This document shows, piece by piece, positions 51,889-60,076 of a stretch of DNA of 64,000 nucleotides. Source of the DNA: Mesorhizobium sp. (lineage in GTDB: Bacteria > Pseudomonadota > Alphaproteobacteria > Rhizobiales > Rhizobiaceae); assembly GCA_004963905.1 (NCBI GenBank), contig SUGL01000028.1, positions 22,204 to 86,203 on the forward strand. Direction: 5' to 3'. Below the pieces are notes generated by a model. It searched no databases. It saw only the letters and a program-made list of their open reading frames with translations, and was not told where the DNA came from. Within the stretch, counting starts at the first letter, position 1. Each line of letters opens with the position of its first letter. A program made the position numbers and the translations under genes.

Positions 51889-52008
51889 TCCTGCGCCGCT
51901 CCTTTCTCCCACCCGTGAATCAAATTTGCCGATCGGGCGAAAACTATTCGGTTGCGGTGAGCCGCCAGCGTGCCTACGATTTCAGCCGAGACTGAGGATA
52001 GAGGCAGG

Positions 52009-53103
52009 ATGCAGCAACCCGGCCGGGCCGCAGAGATCAAGGCGAACGGGATCGGCAAGAGCTTCGGCTCGTTCCGGGCGCTGGACGATCTGACGCTCGA
52101 TATCGGCCGCGGCGAGTTCCTGACGCTGCTTGGGCCGTCCGGTTCCGGCAAGACCACTTTCCTGATGATTTTGGCCGGCTTCGTTCAGCCGAGCGAAGGC
52201 CGCCTCTTCAGCGACGGCGCCGACATCACCGACCGCCCGGCCGAGCAACGCGCCGCCGGCATGGTGTTCCAGGGTTATGCGCTGTTCCCGCATATGAGCG
52301 TGGAGCAGAACATCGCCTTCCCGCTCAAGGTGCGCAAGAAAACGGCCGCCGAGATCAAGCGGCGCGTCGGCGAGATGATCGAGCGCGTCGGGCTGAAGGG
52401 CCACGAGAAGAAATTGCCGGCGCAGCTTTCCGGCGGCCAGCAGCAGCGCGTGGCGCTCGCCCGCGCGCTGGTGTTCGAGCCGGGCGTGCTGCTGCTGGAC
52501 GAGCCGTTCTCGGCGCTGGACAAGAGCCTGCGCGGCCAGATGCAGGCCGAGATGAAGCGGCTGCACCAGGAGACCGGCACCACCTTCGTCTTCGTCACCC
52601 ACGACCAGAGCGAGGCGCTGGCGCTGTCGTCGCGCGTCGCCATCTTCAACCACGGCAAGCTTCTCCAGGTGGGCCGGCCCGACGAGGTCTACGACCGGCC
52701 GGCCAACCGCTTCGTCGCCGAGTTCCTGGGCGAGATCAACATGCTGCCGGTGAAGGGCGTCAAGCCCGCCGACAATGGCGCGACGGGGCTCTGCGAGGAC
52801 CGCGCGGTCAACATGCGCTGCAAGGCCGAAGCGATCAAGGGCGATGCCATCCTGGCCATCCGTCCGGAGCACATGTCGATCGCGCCCGAAGCTTCTGTCG
52901 GCGAGAACGGCATCGCCGCGACCGCCGTCGCCTCCACCTATCTGGGTGCCGCGACCAGGCTCGACCTCACGACGCGCCAGGGCGCGAAGGTCACCGTCTC
53001 GGTGCCCAATGAGGTTGCGGCCTCCGCGCTCAGCAAGGGCAATTCGGTCTGGCTGACCTGGCCGGCCGAAAAAGGCTTCCTCCTTCCGGACGGAGGACAA
53101 TGA
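52009..53103 (+). CDS. ABC transporter ATP-binding protein (PotA-like)
   Basis: A 364-residue ATPase of the polyamine/putrescine/opine importer class. GPSGSGKTTFLMILAGFVQP is the Walker A; QLSGGQQQRVALARALVFEP the signature; VLLLDEPFSALDKSLR the Walker B; FVFVTHDQSEALALS the switch His. A C-terminal TOBE_2 domain (AILAIRPEHMSIAPEASVGE) is present from about residue 290. ATG at 52009 follows GAGGCAGG. First gene of an ABC operon. Confidence 0.95.
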   Translation: MQQPGRAAEIKANGIGKSFGSFRALDDLTLDIGRGEFLTLLGPSGSGKTTFLMILAGFVQPSEGRLFSDGADITDRPAEQRAAGMVFQGYALFPHMSVEQNIAFPLKVRKKTAAEIKRRVGEMIERVGLKGHEKKLPAQLSGGQQQRVALARALVFEPGVLLLDEPFSALDKSLRGQMQAEMKRLHQETGTTFVFVTHDQSEALALSSRVAIFNHGKLLQVGRPDEVYDRPANRFVAEFLGEINMLPVKGVKPADNGATGLCEDRAVNMRCKAEAIKGDAILAIRPEHMSIAPEASVGENGIAATAVASTYLGAATRLDLTTRQGAKVTVSVPNEVAASALSKGNSVWLTWPAEKGFLLPDGGQ

Positions 53104-53171
53104 GCACCGAAGCGGCCTGAAATCGCCGCACCGGCTTCCGGATCAGATCAACAAAAACAAGGGGAACTGAC

Positions 53172-54287
53172 ATGACGAACGATACCAAGAAGCAAACCAT
53201 CAACTCCCTCGCCGAGAGGGCAAAGCGCGGCGAGATCTCGCGCCGCCAATTCGCGCAGCTTGCGGGCCTCGTGCTCGCCGGCACGCCAATGCTGTTGCGC
53301 TCGACCCACGCTCAAGCCGAGACGAAAGGGCTGGTGCTGGTGAACTGGGGCGGCGACGCCATCACGGCTTACGACGCCGCCTACGGCCAGGCCTTTACTA
53401 AGGACACCGGCATCCCGGTCAAGATGGACGGCTCGGGCCCGACCGAGGGCGCCATCGCCGCGCAGTTCAAGAGCGGCGCGCCGACCTGGGACCTCGTCGA
53501 CGTCGATCCGTTCTCGGCGATCACGCTGGGCGGTCAGGGCATGCTCGAGCCGATCGACTACAAGATCGTCGACAAGAGCAAGATGCGGCCGGGCTTCGGC
53601 TGGGAATATGCCGCCTCGACCTACTTCTTCTCCTATGTGATCGCCTACGACTCGCAGAAATTCGGCTCGAACGCGCCGACCGGCATGGCCGATTTCTTCG
53701 ACGTCAAGAAATTCCCAGGCAAGCGTTCGCTCTACAAATGGGGCGTGTCGAGCTGGGAAGCGGCGCTCCTTGCCGACGGCGTGGCGCCCGCCTCGCTCTA
53801 TCCGCTCGACCTCAAGCGCGCGCATGACAAGATCGCCGCCTTCAAGGAGAATGTCGTTTCCTATTGGGGCGGAGGCGCCGAAAGCCAGAGCGTGCTGCTC
53901 AACGGCGAGGCCTCGATGGCGATCGTGTGGTCGACGCGCGCTTCGCTGATCGAGCAGGACTCGGGCGGCCAGATCAAGTTCATCTGGGACCAGGGCCTGA
54001 TCTCGCCCGGCGCGCTGGCGGTGCTGAAGAACAATCCCGGCGGCAAGGAGGCGGCGATGAAGTTCATCGCCAGCACGCAGGATCCGCAGAAGGAACTGGT
54101 GATGTTCGACAAGCTCGGTCAGGGTCCGGCGAACCCGGCGGCCGACGCGCTGATCCCGGCCGACAAGAAACGCATCAATCCCGTCGATCCGGACAACATG
54201 AAGAAGCAGATCCCGCTCGACATGGAGTGGTACGCCAAGAACTACGGCGCAGCACTCGACGAGTACACCAAGATCATCTCCGCCTGA
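53172..54287 (+). CDS. Extracellular solute-binding protein (PotD/PotF-like)
   Basis: A 371-residue periplasmic binding protein. A Tat-like signal region (RGEISRRQFAQLAGLVLAGT) lies around residues 18-37, then mature GLVLVNWGGDAITAYDAAYG starts the family 1 (spermidine/putrescine) binding fold. DLVDVDPFSAITLGGQGMLE and ASMAIVWSTRASLIEQDSGG are typical. It presents the substrate to the two permeases encoded downstream. The substrate may be a polyamine or other small cation. Confidence 0.92.
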   Translation: MTNDTKKQTINSLAERAKRGEISRRQFAQLAGLVLAGTPMLLRSTHAQAETKGLVLVNWGGDAITAYDAAYGQAFTKDTGIPVKMDGSGPTEGAIAAQFKSGAPTWDLVDVDPFSAITLGGQGMLEPIDYKIVDKSKMRPGFGWEYAASTYFFSYVIAYDSQKFGSNAPTGMADFFDVKKFPGKRSLYKWGVSSWEAALLADGVAPASLYPLDLKRAHDKIAAFKENVVSYWGGGAESQSVLLNGEASMAIVWSTRASLIEQDSGGQIKFIWDQGLISPGALAVLKNNPGGKEAAMKFIASTQDPQKELVMFDKLGQGPANPAADALIPADKKRINPVDPDNMKKQIPLDMEWYAKNYGAALDEYTKIISA

Positions 54288-54310
54288 TCGGGCGGAGATG
54301 CCGAGCTGAC

Positions 54311-55144
54311 ATGAGAGGCACCCTCTCCGACAGGATGGGCGCGGCGTTGCTGATGGCGCCGCTGCTCCTGTTCCTCGTCCTTGCCTATGCCTGGCCTTTC
54401 CTCGGCGTGGTGAAGTGGAGCTTCACCTTGCCAACGCCAGGGCTCGGCCAATACGGCGCGCTGGTCAGCGATCCGCTGGTGCAGTCGGTGTTCATCCGCA
54501 CGCTGCGCATCGCGGCCATCGTCACGGTCGTGTCTGTGACCGCCGCCTACGCCATTACTGTGGTGTGGGTGCGCGGCAGCCCGGTGCAGCGCGTGCTTGC
54601 CGAATTCTGCATCCTGGTGCCGTTCTGGATTTCGGTGTTGACGCGCGCCTTCGGCTGGGTGGCGCTGCTCTCCAATCGCGGCCTGATCAACACCTGGCTG
54701 CAATCGATCGGCTTCATCTCCGAGCCGCTGACCTTGGTGCGCAACGAGTTCGGCGTCATCGTCGGCATGTCGCATTTCCTCATACCTTTCGCGGTGTTCC
54801 CGCTGGCGTCCGCCATGCGCAGCCTCGACGAGCGCGTGCTGCTTGCGGCGCGCGGGCTGGGCTCCAGCCGCATGCGCACCTTCTGGACGGTGTTCGTGCC
54901 GATGACGCGCTCCGGCATCATCGGCTCGGCGCTGATCGTCTTCGTCTTTTCGCTCGGCTTCTTCGTCACGCCGGCGATCCTCGGCGGCGGCCGCAGCGTG
55001 ATGATCGCGGAGCTGATCTACCTGCGCATCTTCCAGAGCCCGGACTGGGGGTTGGGCGCGGCGATCAGCGTCGTGCTGGTGGTGTTCGTCGGCGCGCTGA
55101 TGGCGTTGCTCTTCCGCTACGTCAAACCGAAGCAATTGGTGTAG
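54311..55144 (+). CDS. ABC transporter permease (PotB-like)
   Basis: A 277-residue inner-membrane permease with six predicted TM segments, starting with LLMAPLLLFLVLAYAWPFLG. The coupling helix EAA-type motif is ARGLGSSRMRTFWTVFVPMT, which contacts the ATPase. ATG at 54311 is 24 bases after the binding-protein stop. The next gene starts 5 bases after its stop. Confidence 0.93.
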   Translation: MRGTLSDRMGAALLMAPLLLFLVLAYAWPFLGVVKWSFTLPTPGLGQYGALVSDPLVQSVFIRTLRIAAIVTVVSVTAAYAITVVWVRGSPVQRVLAEFCILVPFWISVLTRAFGWVALLSNRGLINTWLQSIGFISEPLTLVRNEFGVIVGMSHFLIPFAVFPLASAMRSLDERVLLAARGLGSSRMRTFWTVFVPMTRSGIIGSALIVFVFSLGFFVTPAILGGGRSVMIAELIYLRIFQSPDWGLGAAISVVLVVFVGALMALLFRYVKPKQLV

Positions 55145-55148
55145 CGCG

Positions 55149-55955
55149 ATGCCGACCTACCGCCCCGGCCCCGTCTCGCTCATCCTCGCAGTGCTCGTGG
55201 CGCTGTTCCTGCTTATGCCGTTGCTGGCCGTCATCCCCGTGTCGCTGACGCCGAGCCGCATGCTGACCATGCCGACGGGCGAATTGTCGCTGCGCCACTA
55301 CCGCTCGTTGATCGAGGATCCGCGCTGGCTCGATTCGATCCTGCTCTCGCTCCGGATCGGTATCGTCAGCAGCGCGCTCTCCACCGTGCTGGCGCTCACC
55401 TTCAGCCTGGGCGTGTGGATGTTCCAGCCGCGCTTCACCGCCGCCCTCGTCGGCTTCGTGCTGCTGCCGATGGTGGTGCCCCCGGTGGTCTCGGCGGTGA
55501 CGCTCTATTTCCTGCTCACCTCGGTCTCCGGCATCTCGTCCTTCTTCGGCTACGATACGTGGCTGGGCGTTGCCATGGCGCATTCGGTGATGACCGTGCC
55601 TTTCGCCACCGTTCTGATCCTGGTGTCGCTCAGCCAGCTCGACCGCCGCATCGACCTTGCCGCGCGCGGCCTGGGCGCCAGCGTGTGGGAGCGCGCGACG
55701 CGCGTCATCATGCCCAACATCAAATTCGGCATCGTCACCGCGGCACTGCTCTCCTTCGTGCTTTCCTGGGAAGAGATCGGCGTCACGCTGTTCATCACCT
55801 CGGTGAACGCCATCACCTTGCCGCGCCTGATGTGGATGGGCCTGCGCGACAACATCGATCCGGCGATCGCGGCGCTCTCGGTGATCCTGATCATCATCAC
55901 CGTGCTGGTGCTCGCCATGCGCAGTGTCATCACACGGCGGCGCCCAGCGGCGTGA
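55149..55955 (+). CDS. ABC transporter permease (PotC-like)
   Basis: A 268-residue permease, the second half of the heterodimeric channel. LILAVLVALFLLMPLLAVIP is TM1; the EAA-like coupling motif is ARGLGASVWERATRVIMPNI; ITVLVLAMRSVITRR ends the protein. The start is 5 bases from the preceding stop. It closes the operon and is followed by a terminator hairpin. Confidence 0.93.
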   Translation: MPTYRPGPVSLILAVLVALFLLMPLLAVIPVSLTPSRMLTMPTGELSLRHYRSLIEDPRWLDSILLSLRIGIVSSALSTVLALTFSLGVWMFQPRFTAALVGFVLLPMVVPPVVSAVTLYFLLTSVSGISSFFGYDTWLGVAMAHSVMTVPFATVLILVSLSQLDRRIDLAARGLGASVWERATRVIMPNIKFGIVTAALLSFVLSWEEIGVTLFITSVNAITLPRLMWMGLRDNIDPAIAALSVILIIITVLVLAMRSVITRRRPAA

Positions 55956-55984
55956 ACCTTGCCTGCCCGTGCCTCAAACGAAAA

Positions 55985-56010
55985 GAGGCCCGCCGGGAGC
56001 GACGGGCCTC
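55985..56010 (+). terminator. Terminator hairpin after the ABC operon
   Basis: GAGGCCCG-N10-CGGGCCTC forms a perfect 8-bp stem 30 bases after the last stop. It is followed by GTGAGG, so the T-run is missing. The rest of the gap to 56287 holds no gene. Confidence 0.6.
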
Positions 56011-56287
56011 GTGAGGCGCCGAAGTGGAAGTTCGACCCGTCACGTGATCCGGGGGTATGGATCGCCAAAAGCTTAGCCAACGGAGGTCGAGCGGGCGATT
56101 TACAAATCCGTAAACTTCGAAAGGGCGGGAGCGAACGGCTTCGGCGAAAAGACGCTGATTTTCATGGCCTTGCGGGCATTGGCGGCTTCACCGACACAGC
56201 GCCCTTCAATCAAAAGTGATGCCGCCATTCCGGTCGGAACAGGGCCGGCGCAACGACGACCGGCCGCGGTGAACGAAACCCGGCGTG

Positions 56288-56830
56288 TTACCGGTTCCCG
56301 GGCAGCATCCTGGCCATGACCGCGTCCCTGCGAACGAAATGATGATAGAGCGCGGCAAGGGCGTGTATGCCGGCCACGATCAGTATGCCGTTCGCGCATA
56401 GCGAATGCAGCTCGCGGATGGTTCGCGCGGTCGCTCGGTCCGGAGCAAACGGCGCCGGCACGGTGAACAGGCCGAAGAAGCTCAATGCGTCGCCCCTGAA
56501 CCAGGTCAACAGGATGCCGAGGACGGGAATCGCGACCAGCAGCGCGTAGAGGACGAAATGACCGACCTTCGCGGCGGCCTGCTCCGCGGCGGTCATCTCC
56601 GCCGGGAGGCTCGGCGCCCCTTTCATGCCGCGCAGGACCACCCGCCAAAAGACAAGCGCGGCGAGCAGGAGGCCGAAGGAAATGTGCAATCGCCAAATGG
56701 CGTCGACCGCCGGATCGCCACGGGGATAGAACTCTTCGCCGAAGGTTAGACCATAAAGCAGAATAACGAGGGCAAAGAGCGCCCAATGCAAGAATTTCTG
56801 GCTGGACGTATAGGTGCTGATAACGGCCAT
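56288..56830 (-). CDS. Cytochrome b561 family protein
   Basis: A 180-residue dihaem membrane protein with four TM helices. Haem ligands are visible as His: SQKFLHWALFALVILL, IWRLHISFGLLLAALVFWRV, KVGHFVLYALLVAIPVLGIL and IVAGIHALAALYHHFVRRDA. It transfers electrons from the quinone pool or acts on superoxide. ATG at 56830; a GTG directly before it is the alternative. Single gene. Confidence 0.9.
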   Translation of the reverse strand: MAVISTYTSSQKFLHWALFALVILLYGLTFGEEFYPRGDPAVDAIWRLHISFGLLLAALVFWRVVLRGMKGAPSLPAEMTAAEQAAAKVGHFVLYALLVAIPVLGILLTWFRGDALSFFGLFTVPAPFAPDRATARTIRELHSLCANGILIVAGIHALAALYHHFVRRDAVMARMLPGNR

Positions 56831-56851
56831 CACGCGGCTCCGCTGGACAGT

Positions 56852-56957
56852 TAAAGCGCGTCGTCTGAATCCGTTTCAGCGCGACGCGCTTTAAGCCTTT
56901 GTTTTGATGCATGTCGTTCTCGCAAAACCGCTGCGCGCTTTTGGGCGACATGCATTA
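56852..56957. repeat. Family B repeat (first and second modules)
   Basis: AAAGCGCGTCGTCTGAATCC / GCGACGCGCTTTAAGCC, then GATGCATGTCGTTCTCGCAA and CGCTTTTGGGCGACATGCAT. It is the reverse-oriented version of the repeat at 2961. It fills much of the gap to the ArsR gene. Confidence 0.8.
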
Positions 56958-57153
56958 GCCGTGTTTCGGGCGTGTTCCTGGCAGGTTTGTGACGGCCAAA
57001 TTAAGAATTGGTAAGGCTTCGACCAATTGACAGGTTGGCGCGAGCAGACGTCCCGCGTCGTAGGCAGTGTCGTTTCACTTGCCAGTATTCCACGCCGGTC
57101 GAGCGGCGCCGCGCAAGGCGAAGGCCCCCCGGCCTCGCCTGCGTCGCAGCCGA

Positions 57154-57531
57154 TCAGGCGGCCTGCGGCCGCCGCATCCTCTCGACGAGAGCCTGCCGGG
57201 CCGGGCCGGCAAGCGGCCTGTCCATGGTCAGCAGGCCATCGAGCAGAGCGAGGAGCTCTCGCGCCGCGGACGACTTGCAGGAGTAGTAGACCATCTGGCG
57301 GTCGCGGCGGGTGTCGACCAGGCCAAACCTGCGCAGTTTGGCCAGATGTTGGGACAGTGCTGACTGGCTGAGTTCGACCTTGTCGGCGAGCGTGCCGACC
57401 GACAACTCGCCTTCGGCCAGGTAGTTCATGATGAGCAGACGCTTCTCGTTGCCCATCACCGCAAGAAAGGCTGCCGCGCTTTCTGCGTTGGCGGTAAGTT
57501 TCTTCGTCACCATCGATTTCCCCATGTTCAT
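57154..57531 (-). CDS. NolR-like ArsR family repressor
   Basis: A 125-residue dimeric winged-helix repressor. FLAVMGNEKRLLIMNYLAEG, TLADKVELSQSALSQHLAKL (recognition helix) and FGLVDTRRDRQMVYYSCKSS are nearly those of rhizobial NolR, which represses nodulation and other genes. No metal-binding CxC typical of ArsR/SmtB sensors is seen in the recognition helix. The ATG at 57531 follows GGAAGAGC. Single gene; an extended dyad lies upstream. Confidence 0.85.
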   Translation of the reverse strand: MNMGKSMVTKKLTANAESAAAFLAVMGNEKRLLIMNYLAEGELSVGTLADKVELSQSALSQHLAKLRRFGLVDTRRDRQMVYYSCKSSAARELLALLDGLLTMDRPLAGPARQALVERMRRPQAA

Positions 57532-57685
57532 GCTCTTCCGAGGCCATGGGGGCGATGGCTTCAGAGTTCCAGAGCATTCGTGGACCTGCTCCGACATGGA
57601 ATCGGAACCTGCCCTGCTTCTTTGTTCGACCAAATCCCGTCGTAACCCGGTTGCCACCACGTCGGGATATTGGCCTCGGACAGCA

Positions 57686-57719
57686 TGCGCCACGTTGTTG
57701 CGTGACGCAAGTTGGCGCA
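57686..57719. promoter_or_regulatory. Extended dyad upstream of the NolR-like gene
   Basis: Outer arms TGCGCCA and TGGCGCA enclose TTGCGTGACGCAA, itself a perfect dyad. It lies about 155 bases upstream of the repressor start in a 430-base gap with no gene. It could be an operator or an RNA hairpin. Confidence 0.45.
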
Positions 57720-57961
57720 GACTCGGAATAATTCCGCGCCGCTAATGAATATCAGTGCTTCGTTGTTTCAGCAAGGATATAGCGAGGGTGGCCCAGCATC
57801 CGGCGTGCTCGCGGGCCAAATCATGAGAGGAAAAGCCTGCAGGCCGCGGCCCTGCGAAAGACATATACCGTCACCATTTTTTCGAAGACTCACCTCGTTT
57901 CCGAACCCGTGATAATATTAGCCGGGGAAGAAAAAGGGGGACATGGGCGGAGGAGGAAGCC

Positions 57962-58159
57962 ATGTCCAATATGTCACGAAACACGTTCACACCGTTAGAG
58001 ACGGCCCTGTTTGGGCGCGTCTTCGAGAGCGGCCGCGTCGCCGGCGAGACGGAGGAGCAAAAGGAAGCGCGCGCCTCGCGCATCATCGCGAACTACATGG
58101 CGGGCATCACCGACGAGGCGGAACTCGTCGAACTGTCCCGCAAGCCGCTCGGACGATAG
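57962..58159 (+). CDS. Small F-x-P-x-E family protein (paralogue 3)
   Basis: A 65-residue protein: NTFTPLETALFGRVFESGRV, then ARASRIIANYMAGITDEAEL and VELSRKPLGR. It matches the two other family members in order and spacing of F-x-P-x-E, [IV]F[DE] and the G-I-T-D-E-A-E-L end of the second helix. ATG at 57962 follows GGAGGAGGAAGCC. Function unknown. Confidence 0.65.
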   Translation: MSNMSRNTFTPLETALFGRVFESGRVAGETEEQKEARASRIIANYMAGITDEAELVELSRKPLGR

Positions 58160-58276
58160 CACGGGACGATGTCTGCCGCCGGCGCGCACTGCTCACATCC
58201 TGTTGAAATATCGGGATGAAACCCTCCGGGCAGTTGCGCGTTTCTGATCCGCTCACAACGCATCAGGGGTTTCGCG

Positions 58277-58522
58277 ATGATCCAGGGATGGTTTTCCAGG
58301 CCGGTCGAGGTGGCCGTCGGCGTGGCGGGCTCGATCCGACACATTTCCAACGCGCAGCAGGCCGTCGAATTGCTGACGGGCCAGTGGCGCGACGCCGGCA
58401 GCGCGCAGCATGGCGCGGCGCTGCGCGCCTGCCGCCGAGCAATGACTGGCGACGTTCCGGCCGACAATGCCAGGGACGCCTTCGTCAGCGCCGCGCGTGA
58501 AGCGCATGTGCTGGTCGAATAG
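58277..58522 (+). CDS. DUF982 protein (copy 3)
   Basis: An 81-residue DUF982 protein: FSRPVEVAVGVAGSIRHISN, AQQAVELLTGQWRDAGSAQH and AALRACRRAMTGDVPADNARDAF. It has the Q-A-V-E-LL-W core with Gln-Trp instead of the usual Trp-Pro. ATG at 58277. Isolated gene 117 bases downstream of the small-family gene. Confidence 0.7.
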   Translation: MIQGWFSRPVEVAVGVAGSIRHISNAQQAVELLTGQWRDAGSAQHGAALRACRRAMTGDVPADNARDAFVSAAREAHVLVE

Positions 58523-58540
58523 GCAATCATTGTCGGCCGA

Positions 58541-58715
58541 ACCGCTCCGAGGATTTGCTCTACGCAATTCCGGACAGAGAACCGTCGCACCTTTTCTGGG
58601 AATTGCTTAAAGCGCGTCGGGTCGAAACGAATTCAAGCGACGCGCTTTAAGCCCTTGTTTCGATGCATGTCGTTCTCCCAAAACCGCTATGCACTTTTGG
58701 GCGATATGCATTAGC
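58541..58715. repeat. Family B repeat (three modules)
   Basis: Module order is reversed relative to 2961: CGCAATTCCGGACAGAGAAC, then TTAAAGCGCGTCG / GACGCGCTTTAAGCCC, then GATGCATGTCGTTCTCCCAA and CTTTTGGGCGATATGCATTA. Confidence 0.8.
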
Positions 58716-58815
58716 GGTAGAAGAGCCACAAAAGCACCAGCACGGCGAACGCTGCCGGCGAGAGCAGGATTCCGGCCCGCAAAACGCACATGACCAGGTA
58801 AAGCGGCGTGGACAT
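58711..58815 (-). CDS. 34-residue membrane peptide
   Basis: MSTPLYLVMCVLRAGILLSP then AAFAVLVLLWLFYR: a single hydrophobic helix. Its stop lies at the end of the family B repeat. No homologue recognised. Confidence 0.4.
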   Translation of the reverse strand: MSTPLYLVMCVLRAGILLSPAAFAVLVLLWLFYR

Positions 58816-58828
58816 GCCTGGCCGGCTT

Positions 58829-59017
58829 TTATCGATTGCGCAAACTGACGGGCCGGTTGCGTGAATTGACGGGAAGCCGACGCGCCGGCCGAAACCGATG
58901 CGCGCGATCCGCCTCGGCATGCGAACGGCTGCGCACAACAGCCTCCTCATAGAGCCCGAAAGCGGTCGCCATCAACGTGGCGACGGTCATGGCGGATGCA
59001 AGCACGGCGATCAGCAT
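58829..59017 (-). CDS. Small membrane protein, hypothetical
   Basis: A 62-residue protein with an N-terminal hydrophobic segment MLIAVLASAMTVATLMATAF and a basic tail (RARRLPVNSRNRPVSLRNR-like). ATG at 59017 follows GGAAGACCTATC. Possibly co-transcribed with the 34-residue peptide, 13 bases downstream. Confidence 0.4.
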   Translation of the reverse strand: MLIAVLASAMTVATLMATAFGLYEEAVVRSRSHAEADRAHRFRPARRLPVNSRNRPVSLRNR

Positions 59018-59206
59018 GATAGGTCTTCCCGCGTTTCAGCAGCCTGTCGGGTCTGATTATCGCCGCGGGCTGCCGCGCAGCCAGTGACTTTGGTCACGTG
59101 TTTTGGGGTCACGTCTTTTTGGCGGCACGCCAAGTCGTGTCGGGCGGCTTGGATCAGGCCCGCATGCCGACCCCGCGCGGCGCATCGCCGGTCTCAAAAA
59201 TTCTTC

Positions 59207-59231
59207 GGAACATTATCGGCGGTGGCTGGTT
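59207..59231 (+). promoter_or_regulatory. EcfG-like promoter candidate
   Basis: GGAAC-N16-GGTT fits the general-stress pattern GGAAC-N16/17-CGTT except at one base. It is 99 bases upstream of the DUF982 gene at 59330. Confidence 0.45.
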
Positions 59232-59329
59232 AACGCGCGGGTCCGCCAATCATCCCGGACCCGCATTCCAACAGGCGCCCCGCCGGCGCCGTTGCTTGTC
59301 AAAAGACCACCATACGAACGGAGGATGTG

Positions 59330-59572
59330 ATGAACGACGTCTGGTTTTCCGAGCCGGTCGTGATTGATTTCGAGCCAAGCGGACAACACAAGGTCTCAAG
59401 CTGCTTCGAGGCCGTCGAATGCCTCGACCAGCGCTGGCCAAGACGGGCGCGCGACGGCGCCTGGCGGTCGGCAAGCCGCGTCTGCCGCGACGCGCTCGAC
59501 GGTTTGAGAAGCCCCGTCGAAGCCCGCAAAACCCTGCGCAAGGCGGCGAAGGCCGCCGGCCTGCTGGCCTGA
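59330..59572 (+). CDS. DUF982 protein (copy 4)
   Basis: An 80-residue DUF982 protein: WFSEPVVIDFEPSGQHKVSS, CFEAVECLDQRWPRRARDGA and VCRDALDGLRSPVEARKTLR. It is closely similar to copy 1 at 7392 (EA.ECL.QRWP, RVCRDALDG) and lacks the Pro-rich tail. ATG at 59330 follows GGAGGATGTG. A terminator lies downstream. Confidence 0.85.
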   Translation: MNDVWFSEPVVIDFEPSGQHKVSSCFEAVECLDQRWPRRARDGAWRSASRVCRDALDGLRSPVEARKTLRKAAKAAGLLA

Positions 59573-59631
59573 GGCGCGTCGCGCGGCCACAGGCGTCGCC
59601 CGTAGCCGCCCGCGACCTGGGAAAAACTTCG

Positions 59632-59655
59632 GAACATTGCAGCCGCCGGCCTGTT
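59632..59655 (+). promoter_or_regulatory. Second GGAAC-type motif
   Basis: CTTCGGAACATTGCAGCC then CTGTT: GGAAC-N17-GTT. It begins with the same CTTCGGAACATT as the site at 59205, but no gene starts within reach. Confidence 0.3.
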
Positions 59656-59699
59656 CTTCCACCGTAGTCTCCTGACTACGGGTTCCAGACCCAAGCCGA

Positions 59700-59741
59700 G
59701 CCCGCCCTGGCTTCCCCTCGCCGGGGCGGGCTTGATTTTTG
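59700..59741 (+). terminator. Rho-independent terminator
   Basis: GCCCGCCC-N16-GGGCGGGC forms an 8-bp stem followed by TTGATTTTTG. It is 128 bases after the DUF982 stop. Confidence 0.8.
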
Positions 59742-59770
59742 CGCCATGGAGATTGACCGAAACGCCTATC

Positions 59771-59826
59771 CCGTCGTCATCCTCTGGCGGAGCGGGAAGC
59801 GAAGCGTACTAAGTAGATCCAAGGAT
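59771..59826. repeat. Family C fragment
   Basis: CGTCATCCTCTGGCGGAGCG then GATCCAAGGATCCTGTGCCG resembles the left half of the family C repeat. Confidence 0.5.
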
Positions 59827-60076
59827 CCTGTGCCGTGCACTTTTCCTGGAATTGCTTTGGCGAAGCGGCGACCGACGTATACTCGAGAGCGTTCAGAGCG
59901 CATCCCATGGGGTACATGAAAACGTCGGCCGCCGGGCTTCAGGGGTGCCTATTGTCCAGGCCCCTTTATCTCGGCGAGTCGGCTGCCCGACAGCAACGCG
60001 AAGACCGGTTCGTGGTGAACGGGAGGTTACTATCCACAGGATGCGCCCGACCGGCTCGGATGGTTTCGGCGTTCGA

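Noticed and set aside
51970-52008. Upstream GTG start for the PotA-like gene
   Set aside because: Adds 13 residues without family similarity; ATG at 52009 has the better ribosome site.
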